A stretch of 64,000 bases of DNA from Carya illinoinensis (GCF_018687715.1 NC_056767.1:3286001-3350000); one strand, 5' to 3'. Positions 30,901 through 43,474 are shown, numbered from the stretch's first letter. Made by a program: numbers and translations. Notes: generated by a model not told the origin, from the sequence alone.

Positions 30901-33900
30901 CACCGCATGAATTATTTTAAAGGAGTTCCCTTTATCTCGTATTACAAGCAAGTCACTCTTTCTATCCCTGTTTCTTCCTCCTGGAACCGTAACCTACAAA
31001 AGGCATTAACAACTTTTCAAAGTAAATGAACATAATAAGTCACAATAGAAGCCAGAACTATGAATCGAAGGATAGAATGGTTTGGTTGATTACAAAGAAA
31101 GGAAGAATTCCTCATGTACTCATTAAGACTAAAACCTGTAGCACAAACAATAGCATGATACAAAAAGATAGAATCATGATAGTCAAGTGAAAAAGGTCAG
31201 ACCATAATAAATCTCCCTGCCTTCTCTGGGGTACTTTCTTTACGTTTATTTTTTCGTTTTTGTTTTGATAGAAATAAAATGTCTGTAGGCAAAGATGGGG
31301 AGAATGTCCTTCAAACTTTGTCATCAGTAACCTAAAGCATTTTGCACCAACAACCTAAGCATCTCCATCTCCAAATTGGAAAAATGGTTCTAAATTACAA
31401 CTAAACTGCTTAAGCACTGCGATTCATCCAAATCAAAAGTGCTGCCGAAAGAACAACAAAAATAATAATAATAAAATAAAAACTTTATAGGCAAAGAAAC
31501 ATGTAGCGGCTCCACGTCCATGAGCAGAATAACAAGAGTATTCATAATAATTTTAAAACCGATATTCAAAAGCAAAACTCCTCACCAAAACTCTAGCTCT
31601 GGTAATTGACTTTGTTTTGGAGTCTAGGATATAAATCTCCTCGAAATCTAGCACAAACTCTGGGTCAGCCAACCTCCGGTTCCTGAAGTGCTTTGTCAAG
31701 AAAACCTGGAACAGAAATGCAGCCTGGTGATGCTATCGCTAATAAAAAAGAAGATGCCCAGCCTTTCAATTATTAATATTAATAATTAGGCAATTGACAA
31801 AGAATTGGCTATAAAAAATTTTCTAAGTATATGTCTAAGTGGCATGCCATGCCATACTGTTGTTTTCAATTTGGTTTTGAACTAGTTGACACATAGGAAA
31901 CCCCTAGGGGTTGGCTCAAGTGGTGAAGGCCTTGGTCTTAGTGGTATGCTCCCCCTAGGAAATCCAATTCAGACATTCCTTCATAAGTTGAACAATAGAA
32001 AAAAATAATTAAAAAGATATGTTTCCAAATGTTTACTCTTCAACCCAAAAGGTTAAGTTGGTTCATGCTATGAATGAGGCGAAGATTTTCTTATTAAGAA
32101 TTATAAGGCTGCTTCTTATTCTTTCTTGTAGAGTTCGTTATCAAAAGCTCTACCCTCCCATGGATTGATCCAGGACCTTCCCCTTCAAGAGAGAAATGTA
32201 TGACTTGGCTACAGAGGTTCATGCTGCTGACATTACATGGGGGCTTTTGAGTCACACAGACAAGGACTACAGAGGGAGGAAAAGTCCTCTGTGATTAACA
32301 GCGGCATGCAACCAAATTAGGTTAGGAAATGATTTTTCTTCAACGTCCTCAGAATGAATCTAGTTTATCAGACTACCTGCTAAGCCCTCTGTCACACAGG
32401 TGAACAAAAACAGGTGCTCAATTAAAGTAGCTAAGCCACATCTATGCCAGACTAAAGAAAAAATCTCCATGACCATCTCCTGGTAGAACATGTATAACTC
32501 CTTTTTCAACCTCTTAGCCATAGTAACTTAAAAAATGGATAAAAACCAAGGTATTACAGTAAATTTCAGGTCCTTCAAGCATCAAAGTTGAAATAAAAGA
32601 AAAATATCATGAAATTTCGGAATGGCTAAAAGATGAATGTCAATGTTGGAAAAAGATCAACACATTGATAGTTGGTGTAAATCAATAATGAATGTGTAGC
32701 ATCACTGCAAGAGGCAAATATGATGCCTACAAATTTGATCTTTGGTAAGCTCTGGTACAGACTAAATATATATTAATATAACTTACTGAGCTTATAACAA
32801 CTATTAATGCTGAAATCTGCAGGAGCACTGCTCATATGAAAGTGAGATTCCATTGATCAGTTATAAAGGGAAATTTATTAAGCAATAGTTTACAGTTAAC
32901 TGCAACTAGATAGCATACAACACATAATGTATCAATAGTTCACTCATACCTTCTAATTTATAAAGCAATAGTTTACAGTTCACTGGAAATACATGATATA
33001 AAACATATAATGCAGCAATAGTTCGCTCATACCTTCTGGATCTCCCTCTCAGATTTATATAATGGATCTCGAGGTGCATCAATGGGCGGTTCTGTGACAT
33101 TGTAGCACCCATAATCACTTTTTGCACAGCGAATGTACTGTAATTTTGACATAAAGTGGAAAGAACATCCATTAATATAACACGTTAAATGAATTACAGG
33201 ATACATTTAATTCAGCAGAAACATGACCTGAAGCAATGAAATAAACAAGTTTTTGGCAATGTGCTTCAGCAGAGTAGTTCTCTCTTAGAAGAGCTACAGG
33301 GTCTGGAGGGTGAGGAGGAAAGAACTCTTTCTAAATCCGAGAGAATTCACAAAAGTCAAGTAGTTACTGAACTTGAAAGAGTATCTTTGATGGAGGAGAT
33401 TTCCTGGTGACAAAAATCAAGGGTGCTTTAGCTCAAGGAGGGAGACAAGTGTACGAAACTCTTCCATAGGGTGGCGAATTCTCACAAGAGGAACAATGCT
33501 ATTGACATGCTAATGGTAGATGGGGCAGATTCCTCGGATCAGCTGGTCATCAAGAACCACATCACTCAGTATTATCAACATCTCTTATCATAAAAGTACA
33601 CCTGGTGACCAAAAGTGAATGGTTTAACTTTTCCAGCATTAGATCAACAGTGTGCAGAATGGTTAAAGAGGCCGTTTGTAGGAGAGGAATTGTGCAAAGT
33701 AATCCATGGCATGGCTGGAGACAAGGCTCTAGGCCCAGATGGTTTTAACCTGGGTTTCTACGAAGTTTGTTGGGAAGTGATCAAGGAAAATCTTCTGTAG
33801 GCCTTTCAAGAGTTTCACACTAATGCTAGATTTGAAAGAAGTCTTAATGCTACATTCCTCGCACTCATTCCCAAAAAAATGGGGTTCGCAGACATTAGAG

Positions 33901-36900
33901 ACTATCGCCCCATTAGCCTTGTAAATGGGGTATATAAGATTATTTCCAAAGTGCTAGCGAATAGATTGAGCTCGACAGTGGAAAAGCTAATATCAAATCC
34001 GCAAAATGCATTTGTCAAAGGTAAACAAATCCTAGATTTAGTCTTGATTGCTAATGAAGTTTTGGGCGGACAACTCAAATCTAGAGAACCAGGGTTACTT
34101 TGCAAATTAGACATGGAGAAAGCTTATGATCATGTCAACTGGGAGTTCTTACTTTATTTGCTTGCAAGATGTGACTTTGGGGAGAAATGGCAAAAATGGG
34201 TCGAATTTTGCATCTCTACAATTCGATTCTCTATCTTGATAAATGGCTCACCGGTGGGATTCTTCAACTCCTCCTGTGGCTTGAGATAGGGGGACCCGCT
34301 CTCTCCCTTACTTTTTCTATTTGTCATGGAAGCTCTCAGCAAGATAATTGTGGACCTTGTGGAAGGTGGGTTACTCTTTGGTTTCTCGGTGGGAAATGAT
34401 GACCTTGACATTTGTCACCAGCTATTTGCTAACAACACTTTGATTTTCTATTGTGCACATCTCGGGCACATTCAATCCTTGCGGGCTCTACTTCTTTGTT
34501 TTGAAGTTGTTTCGGGATTGAGTGCAACACCCTAATGGAAGGCCCAAACCACATGGTCTATTTTTCAAAAGGACTAGTCAATGATACAATTAAAGCCCCA
34601 TTGTAAACTTATAAAAAATAAGAACTTCTCATTCATAAGCAATGTGGGATTCCATTCACCACCTACATTTATCCTCATCATATGGGGTATCACATTGAGA
34701 GTTAATCTTTCAAAGTTGAATTAGTGCCAGTGGGAGTAGTTCCTGAAGAGGAGAATTTAGCTGCTCTCTTGGGGTGCAAGGTATCATCTCTACCTTTGAA
34801 GTATCTTGGCTTATCTTGGGTGCTCCCTTCAAATCCGAGAGAATTTGGCATGGTGTGGTTGAAAAGGTGGAACGCATATTGGCTTTTTGGAAGAGGTTGT
34901 ATTTGTCGAAAGTTGGTAGGTTGACTTTAATTAAAAGTACTCTTTCTAACTTACCCACCTATTTCATGTCATTGTTCTTGCTCCCTACAAAGGTTGCCAA
35001 CCATATTGAGAAGTTACAAAGAGACTTCTTGTGGAGTGGATTGGGAGAAGAGTTCAAATTTCATTTGGTTAATTGGTCAACGGTTTGTACTCCATTTTCT
35101 GGGGGTGGATTGGGGATTCGCCACTTGACAAAATTTAATCAAGCCCTACTGGGTAAATGGTTGTGGAGGTATCAACATGAAAGATGGGCCCCATGGAAGT
35201 TAGGTATAGATTCACAGTTTGGGGAGACTTGGGGAGGATGGTGCTCTCATGAGGTACATAGCCCATATGGGATGGGTTTGTGGAAAGTAATTAGGAGACA
35301 TTGGGAGATCTTTCGAGGACATGAACATATTGTGGTGGGTGACGGTTCTCGTGTTAGATTTTTGTACGACAAATGGTGTGGTGAAAAAAGTCTCCAAGAC
35401 ACCTTCTTGGCCATTTTTGAGCTTGCATGAGGAAAGGATGCAGTGATAGCTGACCTATTGGTCATTTGCAGCAGCTCCCCTTAGTGGAATATTGAGTTCA
35501 CTAGGGCAACCCAAGATTGGGAGTTGGACACTTTTGCAGAGTTTTATGTGACATTATATTCTATAAACATGACCAAGGGTACAGCCGATAAGATGAACTG
35601 GAGCCCATCCAGGAAAGGTAAATTCACTATTAGATCATTTTACCAAGTTCTAACGAGTCCTGAAATGACTGTGTTCCCATGGAAGAGTATATGGCAAACA
35701 AAAGCTCTTTCAAAAGTAGTTTTCTTCGTATAACGTCATTGGACAAGATTCTTACCACTAGTACTTTAAGGAAACGAAGGGATATGATGTTAGACTGGTG
35801 ATGTATGTGTAAGAAGAATGATGAATCAATAGATCATTTGCTTTTACGTTTCGAGGTGGCTAGGACCATGTGGGATGATTTTTTCATGAGAATGGCATTG
35901 TCATGGGTCATGCCTCATAAATTGGTGGATTTCCTTGCAAGCTGGAGAGGCCTTCATGGTAACTCACAAGTGGCAGCCATCTAGAGAATAGTTTTCTATA
36001 TGTATGTGTTGGTGCATCTAGCAGGAGCGAAATGCTAGGAGCTTTGAAGATAGTGAGAGAACAACGGATGAGCTTAAAGTTTTATTTTTTAAATCATTGA
36101 TCTTATGGGCAAGGACCATTGTTTGTAACGAACTAAATGTCCATGACTTTCTCCTTTCGATTGTAAACTATACCTAGGGGCTTCTCATGTATATTCCCCC
36201 TATACTTGGGTTGTACCTATTTCTATGAATAAAACTTATTGATTACCTATCAGGAAATAAAATAAAATAAAAATTACATGATACATTGTATGGTTTAATG
36301 GCTTCAACCCACAGTTTACCTTATCAGAAGAGTGTATATGGAACACATTGGTGATTAATCAATCTAACCACATACACTATATGAAATACATTAAGTATGC
36401 CATTATATATAGAAAATAAGTATATACAATTGAATGTGTATTGCTTTATAAGTAATTTAAACTTTATTCAGATGAAAGAGGTGTCACCCGGTTCACGGAA
36501 ATATACTAGAGATCTACCTAAATAGAAAAGGGAGAAAGTGCTATAAATTCTTGAAAATTAGAGGTATAAAAGTAGCACAATTTGGGTCACAATCCAATGA
36601 AAAAGGGTATTGAGAACAAGGAAGGCGTCAATTTCTCGCAATCCAATTGAATGTGTATTGCTCCACAAAGTAATAACCAATCAAAGTACCTTCTGAGGCA
36701 TCGGAGCAAGAACCCTGGGAATCGCATAAACATCGGTATCCGGAGGAGTAACATACATCTACAGTCCAAAAGAAAGAAAAATGAAATCAATAACTAAATA
36801 AACAAAACATGACCCAAAATAGAAAATTGACAGTAATTTACATTCAACCCAACAAAGAAACAAATTAGTAACCCACAAACCCAACACTAACCTCCCTGAA

Positions 36901-37398
36901 ATCATAGACATCGTTATCTGGGTCCGGAGGCTTCCTTATGAAGAAATCGCAGTCAAGCAAACTAATCTTGTGGAACTCATCCTCGTTAATCCTGTAATCC
37001 ACGACCGTCTCGAAGTCCCATCCCTGTGTCGAAACGAAGCTCTTGCTCTGCACAGAGTCGATGTCGTCGTCCCCGGCGGCAACCGTCGAGGAAGCAGCGA
37101 GTGGGTCGTACTCGATGTCGAAGTCCTTCTTGTTATCGACCTCCTCAAGCTCCTCCTCGTCCATGTCATAGTCGTCGGGGCCGGCGCCGTCGGCATCGTC
37201 GTCGTCGGCGCGAACTAGGAATGGGTTTCTACGGGGTGGGGCGAGAGGGTAAGCGTTAGTGCCCCGTTTGAGCGTCAGAGGGGGGAGGAAGGAGAGCTGT
37301 GGAGGCGGGGAGTGGAATAGGAGGGAGCAGCGTGTGGTGGTGAAGGCGGAGAAATGGAGCGGTGAGGGGAGAGGAGTGGTGGTGGTCATGATGGGCAT
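30698..37398 (-). CDS. PTAC6: plastid transcription subunit PTAC6/PAP8, 6 exons
   Basis: Subunit of the plastid-encoded RNA polymerase complex (PEP-associated protein 8), needed for chloroplast gene expression and greening. The family is reported to act in both plastid and nucleus. Exons: 37398-36892, 36758-36690, 33137-33033, 31705-31586, 30993-30904, 30814-30698; 335 aa, close to the roughly 328 aa of Arabidopsis. The first 60 or so residues are Ser/Thr/Pro-rich, as in a transit peptide. An acidic stretch follows ([20 protein letters not shown]), then conserved blocks [86 protein letters not shown] and [14 protein letters not shown]. A basic GGRNRDRK may be the nuclear signal. The start is the first ATG; a second is 3 codons on. 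No damage seen. Intron 3 carries a LINE. Confidence 0.94.
30861..30899. repeat. (GA)n microsatellite
   Basis: GA repeat on the plus strand, CT on the PTAC6 strand. It starts 5 nt downstream of the exon 5 donor (GCG|GTGCCTCT). It mirrors the CT tract after the ASHH2 exon 6 donor. Confidence 0.96.
31902..31955 (+). mobile_element. 3'-truncated SINE head
   Basis: Contains CCCCTAGGGGTTGGCTCAAG and TGGTGAAGGCCTTGGTC, the 5' end and box A of the SINE family at 12.6 and 14.5 kb, then stops. TAGGAAA flanks it at 31895-31901 and 31956-31962. Box B and the 3' end are absent. PTAC6 intron 3. Confidence 0.6.
32881..33037. repeat. 83-bp-period tandem duplication at the PTAC6 exon 3 donor
   Basis: Two 74-bp units (32881-32954 and 32964-33037), roughly 80% identical without gaps. 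The right unit ends in exon 3 and includes its donor AGAAG|GTATGAGCG. The left unit keeps an equivalent AGAAG|GTATGAGTG 83 nt further into the intron. Confidence 0.8.
33208..36271 (+). mobile_element. L1-type LINE in PTAC6 intron 3
   Basis: 5'-truncated ORF2 from the pre-RT linker (LKEGDK and [15 protein letters not shown] at about 33430-33510), through RT ([47 protein letters not shown]) and zf-RVT (about 35800-35870), to the AATAAAACTTATTGATTACC tail with an AAATAAAAT repeat. Target duplication AATTACAGGATACATT (33192-33207) versus AATTACATGATACATT (36272-36287), 15 of 16. It is antisense to PTAC6. The catalytic FADD box reads FANN (about 34428-34440). A solo LTR interrupts it. Confidence 0.9.
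34523..34694. mobile_element. 172-bp solo LTR (TRIM-like) nested in the LINE
   Basis: Starts TGCAACACCCTAATGG and ends GGGGTATCACA. TTGAG is duplicated at 34518-34522 and 34695-34699. TG..CA-type ends, a 5-bp duplication and no internal region or coding sequence fit a solo LTR of a small retrotransposon. Removing it rejoins the LINE reading VVSGL..VNLSK. Confidence 0.82.
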
Positions 37399-38476
37399 GG
37401 GGTTTTGGATTAGGGGGTTTAAGGCTTTGGAGGGAACCAAGTTAAAAAGAGTGGATGGAGCAAGGGAAACTGTGAAAGTACTAGTAACAAGACTTTTGTT
37501 TCGGATACCGTTAGCAGTTTTAAAAAAGTATTTAAATAGTATTAAAAGAAATTTAATAGAAAAATTAAATTATTTAAGTATTATATATTAAATAATATAT
37601 TTTTATCTCAAATAAATTAAAAATAAGAAAAAATCAAACGTAACTTTTTGTTTAATGCGTAATGTAGTTTCATTTTAAAAAAAATTATTAATGGATGAAA
37701 ATAACTATATAATTTTTAAATAATTATAATTTTTAAACTTTTAAAGATAATGTTATAATTTTTACAAAATCAAATGATATTTTTATGTTATTTCTATTTC
37801 ATAAAACACTTTTTCAATTTATTTCAAGCAAATATAACATATTTGAAAGTGTTTTAATCATTAAGTTATCTAATAGTAAATAAGTTTTTAATAATATAAC
37901 TTATTAATTAAGCTATAAATTATAAGTACTAAAATTATAAGTTATATTTTCTACCGTAATCTTAAATATGCACTAAATGAAAGAGTAATACTATATAGGA
38001 TGTGTAAGTTTCACACATGTTTTTTGAAAAAAAATATAATTATCACTAAAATAATAATTTATAAATATGAATATCATATTTATTTATTTTTTTTAAAAGG
38101 AATACATGAAATTTACATATTTTAAAATTGTAAATATAGAAAATGAAGAACACAAACTTTTTTTATAATTTTTTTTACTACTCTTTATAATCTTCATTTA
38201 ATTTGGAGTAATTAAGAATTATTAAAAAAAAAAGTTATTTTTTTATCAACATTCAACAAAAGACTTCTATTTGGTGAGAGTGGAATTATATTGTAATTTA
38301 TCCTAAATCTGGCCCATAATAAATAAAAGGATTTATTCCTAAATTTTTATTTTATTGTACGAACTCGAACTTATTGAAGAGTTAATTAGTTTTAATCAAA
38401 TATATTATTTATGTTATAACTTATAATTTATTTAAAAAGTTTATATTAACGATAGTTTTTTGTAAATATTTTTACG

Positions 38477-38521
<45 letters not shown>

Positions 38522-38625
38522 CAATGATTATATTAATAATATATATAACTTAATACGCTAATCAAATGAGTGACAAATAATTTTATAAAGGCTAATATTT
38601 TTATTTTTCTATTAGGTGTGATATC
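37399..38625. promoter_or_regulatory. PTAC6 upstream region, AT-rich
   Basis: Should hold the PTAC6 5' UTR and promoter next to 37398. The remainder to 38625 is very A/T-rich with no ORF. No TATA box can be singled out because TATA-like strings are everywhere. Confidence 0.4.
38483..38517. repeat. (TA)n microsatellite
   Basis: About 17 uninterrupted TA units upstream of the LINE at 38643. Confidence 0.95.
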
Positions 38626-38642
38626 AACTATTATTTTCATTT

Positions 38643-40883
38643 CCTATTTATTTATTCTTTGTGTTGAGGCTTTCAGCTCACTGTTATATAAAGCTATAAG
38701 TGATGGTCAGTTAACTAATATTCCAATTGCCAGAATAGTTCTAAGGATGAGCCACTTGTTCTTTGATTGCCAGAATAGTTCTAAGGATGAGCCACTTGTT
38801 CTTTGATGATGATTATATGTTATTTTGTAAGGTAACATGTATGAATGGGCTAGACTAAACCAACTACTGGGTCTCTATGAAGAAGCTTCTGGACAGTAGT
38901 TAAATAGGGATAAAACTACTCTATGTTTTAGCAAAAACACGAACTCCCCCCCTCTAGCTTATCTAAAGGAGATTACTGGTTTCAAGACAGCAAGCAATAT
39001 TGACAGGTATTTGGGCCTCCCTTCATTGATAAGCAAAGGAAAGAGATTGACTTTTCAGCATATTGTGGATAGAGTAAAAACGAAGTTGGAGGATTGGAAG
39101 ACAAAATTCTTGTCTTTGGCTGGAAAAGAAATTTTAATTAAACCAGTATTACAGTCTATACCAACTTATTGTATGAGTGTATTTCTAATGTCAAAAGCTC
39201 TTTGCAAAGAATTAAACTCTTTAATCTCTAACTTCTAGTAGGATCATCTTAATAATGGTTCCAAAATTCATTGGAAGAATTGGAATTCTTTGTGTTTGGA
39301 TAAAAAAAAGTGGTGGATTGGGCTTCAGAGTTGGTGTCTTTTAACAAAGCTTTGTTGGCTAAACAAGCTTGGTAGCTTTTAAAATCACCTAACTCTTTAG
39401 CTGGCTAGATATGCAGAGTCAATTATTTTTCTCACATTGTAATTACAGAAGCTATTTTGGGTCCTCGATCCTCTTTCTTGTGGAGAAGTGTATGGCATGG
39501 TGTTCAATTGCTAAAGGAATGTATTCTTTGGAGAGTTGGTGATGGTACACAGGTTTCCATCTAGCATGATAAGTGGCTTCCTAATACTTGCTTTCATAAA
39601 GTGCAGTCTGAAGTCAATATTCTGCCTGCTGATGCAAGGGTTGCAGACCTTATTGATACACGAGTGTTGGTGGAAACAAGACATTTTAGTGAGCATTTTT
39701 AATAGAGATGACCTGTCTCAAATAATGGCAATCTCTGTAAAACCTAGAGGGAGTTCTGATAAGCTTGTGTGGTGTGGTACATCAAGTGGAAGATTTACTG
39801 TTAAGAGTGCCTATCATCCATGCATGCAGATTCAGAATCAATAGAAAGGGGAATCCTCAAGAACCAATGAATGGCACCATATATGGCAGAAACTTTGGCA
39901 CTTACCTATATCTCCTAGTGTTAAGGTTTTTCTTTGGCATGCCTGTATTGATGCCCTCCCTACAAAGTTGATATTCTTCCAATGAAAATTAATTGCATAT
40001 TCTTTATGTCCAGTTTGCCTAACAAAAGTGGAGATTATTGGTCATGTTCTATGGGATTGTCCTGCTGCTCAGAATGTTTGGTTGCTTGGAGATCGACTGC
40101 TACAAAAGGCCTCTATTGTTACTACAAATTTTGCATCTATTTTTTCCCAAATGTTCACCAGGTTATCTGCACAAGACCTGATTTTATTCACCTATTTGGC
40201 CCAATCAATATGGCTCAGAAGGAATGCTTTTATTTTTTATGATTATTTCCAACATCCTGCAATTCTTTACCAGACAACACTAAGAGCAAGCAAAGACCAT
40301 GCAAAGGCAATGGAGAGCTTAAAAGGACCATATGTAGATCCACAAACTAGTACTCCCAGATGGGAGTTACGTCCTGAGCAATGGGTTAAGTGCAACTGAG
40401 ATTTGTATGTTAGAGATGATGTTAACAAAATTGGTGTTGGGGTGGTCGTTAGGGATAACCATGGATCAGTACTAGCCTTCATAATGAAACGACTTGACTA
40501 CTGTGTTAATCCTACTACTGCTGAAGCTCAAGGCCTATAGGAAGCAGCTCGTTTCTATAAGGATCTTGGTTTGCAAAGGGTTCTCTTTGAAGGTGATTTT
40601 GTCAATGTAGTTCAAGTTATTTCTCAAAGGGAGTCCTCTGCTGCAACTTTCAGTTGCCTTATTTTTAAAGTTAAGCTTTTGTTTTCTAAATTTGAGTGGA
40701 AAATTAGGCATGTCAAATGCGAAGCAAATGGGGTGGCACATACTCTTGCTACAGAGATTGCATCTCATAATACTGAACTTATAAATATTGTTTCTACCCC
40801 TTCATGTATCTCTACTCTTATATTGGCTAAATGCCAACATTGTTGATCTGAATGAATATGTTTATATTTAAAAAAAAAAAAAA
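38643..40883 (+). mobile_element. 5'-truncated LINE with C-terminal RNase H
   Basis: Bounded by a perfect 17-bp target duplication, AACTATTATTTTCATTT (38626-38642 and 40884-40900), with poly(A) at 40870-40883. It begins inside RT (SSLLYKAISDGQL). RYLGLPSLISKGKRLTF (38999 on) follows, then zf-RVT (about 40030-40090) and an RVT_3-type RNase H (IGVGVVVRDNHGSVLAFI at about 40430 to VKCEANGVAHTLA at 40750). Stops interrupt it. The RNase H domain sets it apart from the other LINEs here. Confidence 0.92.
38726..38805 (+). repeat. 40-bp perfect tandem duplication in LINE RT
   Basis: Two identical 40-bp units (38726-38765, 38766-38805), each starting ATTGCCAGAATAG. They lie exactly at the RT catalytic segment (MSHLFFDDDYMLF) and throw the frame off. 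Confidence 0.97.
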
Positions 40884-41056
40884 AACTATTATTTTCATTT
40901 AAATAGTTTAAAATAGCTCTCGTTTTGTTAAGGGCCACCAAAGCATATAGCTTTGTTCCAATTGGCCTTATTGGCACTTAACAAAAGCTACGTGAGTTTG
41001 TATAATAAAGGTTTGTATTTTTAGAGGAATATTTGATAAAAAAAAGTTATAAAAAT

Positions 41057-41752
41057 TAGAGATGATAATATATGACACGATCAGTGAAACTAATACTAAT
41101 ATGACACGAAATCAGTTTGATGTTAACAGGTTCTAGTCAAAACGGATTGACTCTTGAAAACCCAATTTATAAACGGATCTATAACGAGTTAATCCGATTA
41201 ACTAGAAATCAACTCGTTTTGACTTGTTAGATTTTATTTTGAAATTTCAATTTTATTATTATTGAATTAATATTAGTATTTTTCAGTATATTTATTTTTT
41301 ATTGTTGCGATTGTAATTCTGGACCTATGTTCATATTTATTATTGTGGGTTTGTAATATTGGTTTTATTGTAATAAAAAATACTAATATTTTTTGTTAGT
41401 ATGTAGCCTTATTTTTTTAAGATATTGTGACTACTAATAAATATAAAATTTAACTTTTTATATGAAATTATGTTAATATGTCAAAAACTCAAATGGGTTA
41501 TGCGTGTTAGTTCAACTCATTTACATAAAATAGGTTTAAATGAGTTGCGTCATATTAATCTATTTATAATTAATTATTAAATGAGTCAAAACAGATTATA
41601 CGACACTACATGACCCATTGTTTAAATGGATTGTGTTGTAGTTTAAAAGTCTGATGTATTTAGTTTAACTGGTCGGATTAGGGTTAACTTATATAATTGA
41701 ATGTTTATAACTTGACACGAATACAACTCGAAAACATGAATTTTCATCCCTA
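41057..41752. mobile_element. non-autonomous hAT-like element
   Basis: The inverted ends are TAGAGATGATAAT and ATTTTCATCCCTA (11 of 13 match). A perfect 8-bp target duplication, ATAAAAAT, lies at 41049-41056 and 41753-41760. It is 696 bp, non-coding, with GACACGA-type subterminal repeats in both orientations. An 8-bp target and TAGGGATG ends fit the hAT superfamily. Confidence 0.82.
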
Positions 41753-41760
41753 ATAAAAAT

Positions 41761-43469
41761 GTACTTGATCACATAATTGATTTTTTTAGTTGTAAAGTAA
41801 ATATGATAATATTCAACCACATCATTTTTATAATGTTTTTGTAGAAAAAAAATCTTTGACACACCTACAATTAGATTTAGCTCACATGAGGGAATAATTC
41901 TATTTTAAACAAAGAAAAATAATAAACTTATAACTCTATTTCAATTAAAGTGAGTATATAAAACTGAAACTATTTTGAATAAAGTTGCACATTTATGTTG
42001 ATTGATAGTAAAATATTTGGAGGTTTATCATCACTTTTAATGAACACATCAAATTTCTATTGTTTAAAACTTTTACAACTGGATTTTATGTGAAAAAGAT
42101 CTTTTAAATTATCGGTAGATGAGAGAGTGATAGGTGAGATGAGTCATAAATGAGCAAACTGTTCCTATGTCACTCTTTCACCTACTTAAATCCTTAAATT
42201 AGGACAAAAAACAAATTATTATTATTATTTTAAAAAAAATACTTGCTAGAGGCTTAGAGTATGTTTGGAGTCTTTGGACAATCGGAACAAAATTATGAGT
42301 GTATTTGGTACAACAAGTCTATATGGTATCCAAACATGGAACATATCTAAGTGTATCCCAGTGTATTTCTATTTATCTCAGTTTTGTTATAGAACAAGAC
42401 CGCACTAACAGAACCTAGAGGAAAAAGAATTTAGATGAAGGCAATTTCACGACATGTGACCTTCCCCAGCAGATACTTAATTTTGTTTTTCTCCCCGTAT
42501 GCCTCCCTTCACCCCTCCATTCCCATTGCAGTCCACATTACCCGACAATGACAACTAACCAAATGCTTGACTTCGCAGTGCAAAATCCCATACAGAGCAG
42601 CCATGTGGTGGTTGGGAAGCCTGTCAATTCTGCAAACAATACACTGCCGCGCATCACTACCAACACTATTGCTTTCGCCTAGGTAACACCACAAAAAACA
42701 TGTAGGGGTGGGCTTCGACTCTGACTAAGTTAGATTCCTCAACTCCCAACTCCGATTCCAATAACAGTTGGAGTAAAAAAACAACTCCAATTCCGACTTC
42801 GAGAGAGAGCTAACTTTGATTCCACTTCGCTTTGCTCAATATCAAAATGGAGTCAAAGTTTCCAATCGAGTTGGGTTGTTTCTTTCCCAACATCCAAATA
42901 AATTTTTTATGAGAAATTGAGATGACTTTGTTCGTATTTACACCCCTCTCACCCCATGCCTAGACAACAAAAAGAGCAAAAATCAGGATAACGATTGACG
43001 AATACAAGAATGAGAGACTTAAAGAAGGAGAGAGGATGTGAGGCTAAGAGAGAGAAGTTAGAACAAAGAAGTAGAGGAAGAAAGAAGACAAAGCGGATGA
43101 GGATTGAGGAGAACAAAATGTATAAGGTTAGCTAAAAAGAGATACATGAATATATAGGAGGAGGAAACAATATCGATTTAAGATTTTCTCAACAAAATGG
43201 ATAAAATAAGAAGTTGAATGAATTCGGTCTTATGGGGGGGGGGGGTTGATATGTTTACAAAACACTATCCCAACTGTTAGGTACTCAGCCTTCTATCACT
43301 TAGATTAGAATATAAAATTTATTAAGTATAATTATAAAAGTCAAAGACGATAGTTTAGAATCTTCTTCAAGAACTCTGATTATTTTCACCCTCTGAATCT
43401 TATTCTGAACTTCAATTTGTCTAACTTTGTCAAAGTCAAACATAGTCAAAGTTATGGAATTTTTACATA
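41761..43469. other. intergenic spacer
   Basis: No gene recognised. A low-copy-looking part near 42480-42700 has a 61-codon minus ORF with no known motif. 42715-42900 contains degenerate repeats of an ACTCC(A/G)ATTCC-type unit, probably a decayed satellite-like or MITE sequence. The 43000-43170 stretch is purine-rich. Confidence 0.4.
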
Positions 43470-43474
43470 GCCCT

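Noticed and set aside
37026..37259. Plus-strand Arg-rich ORF opposite PTAC6 exon 1
   Set aside because: It is the antisense shadow of the acidic transit-peptide/linker codons. It has no homology pattern of its own.
42509..42694. Minus ORF with several Cys residues
   Set aside because: 61 codons, no known motif, no splice partner and no flanking gene structure.
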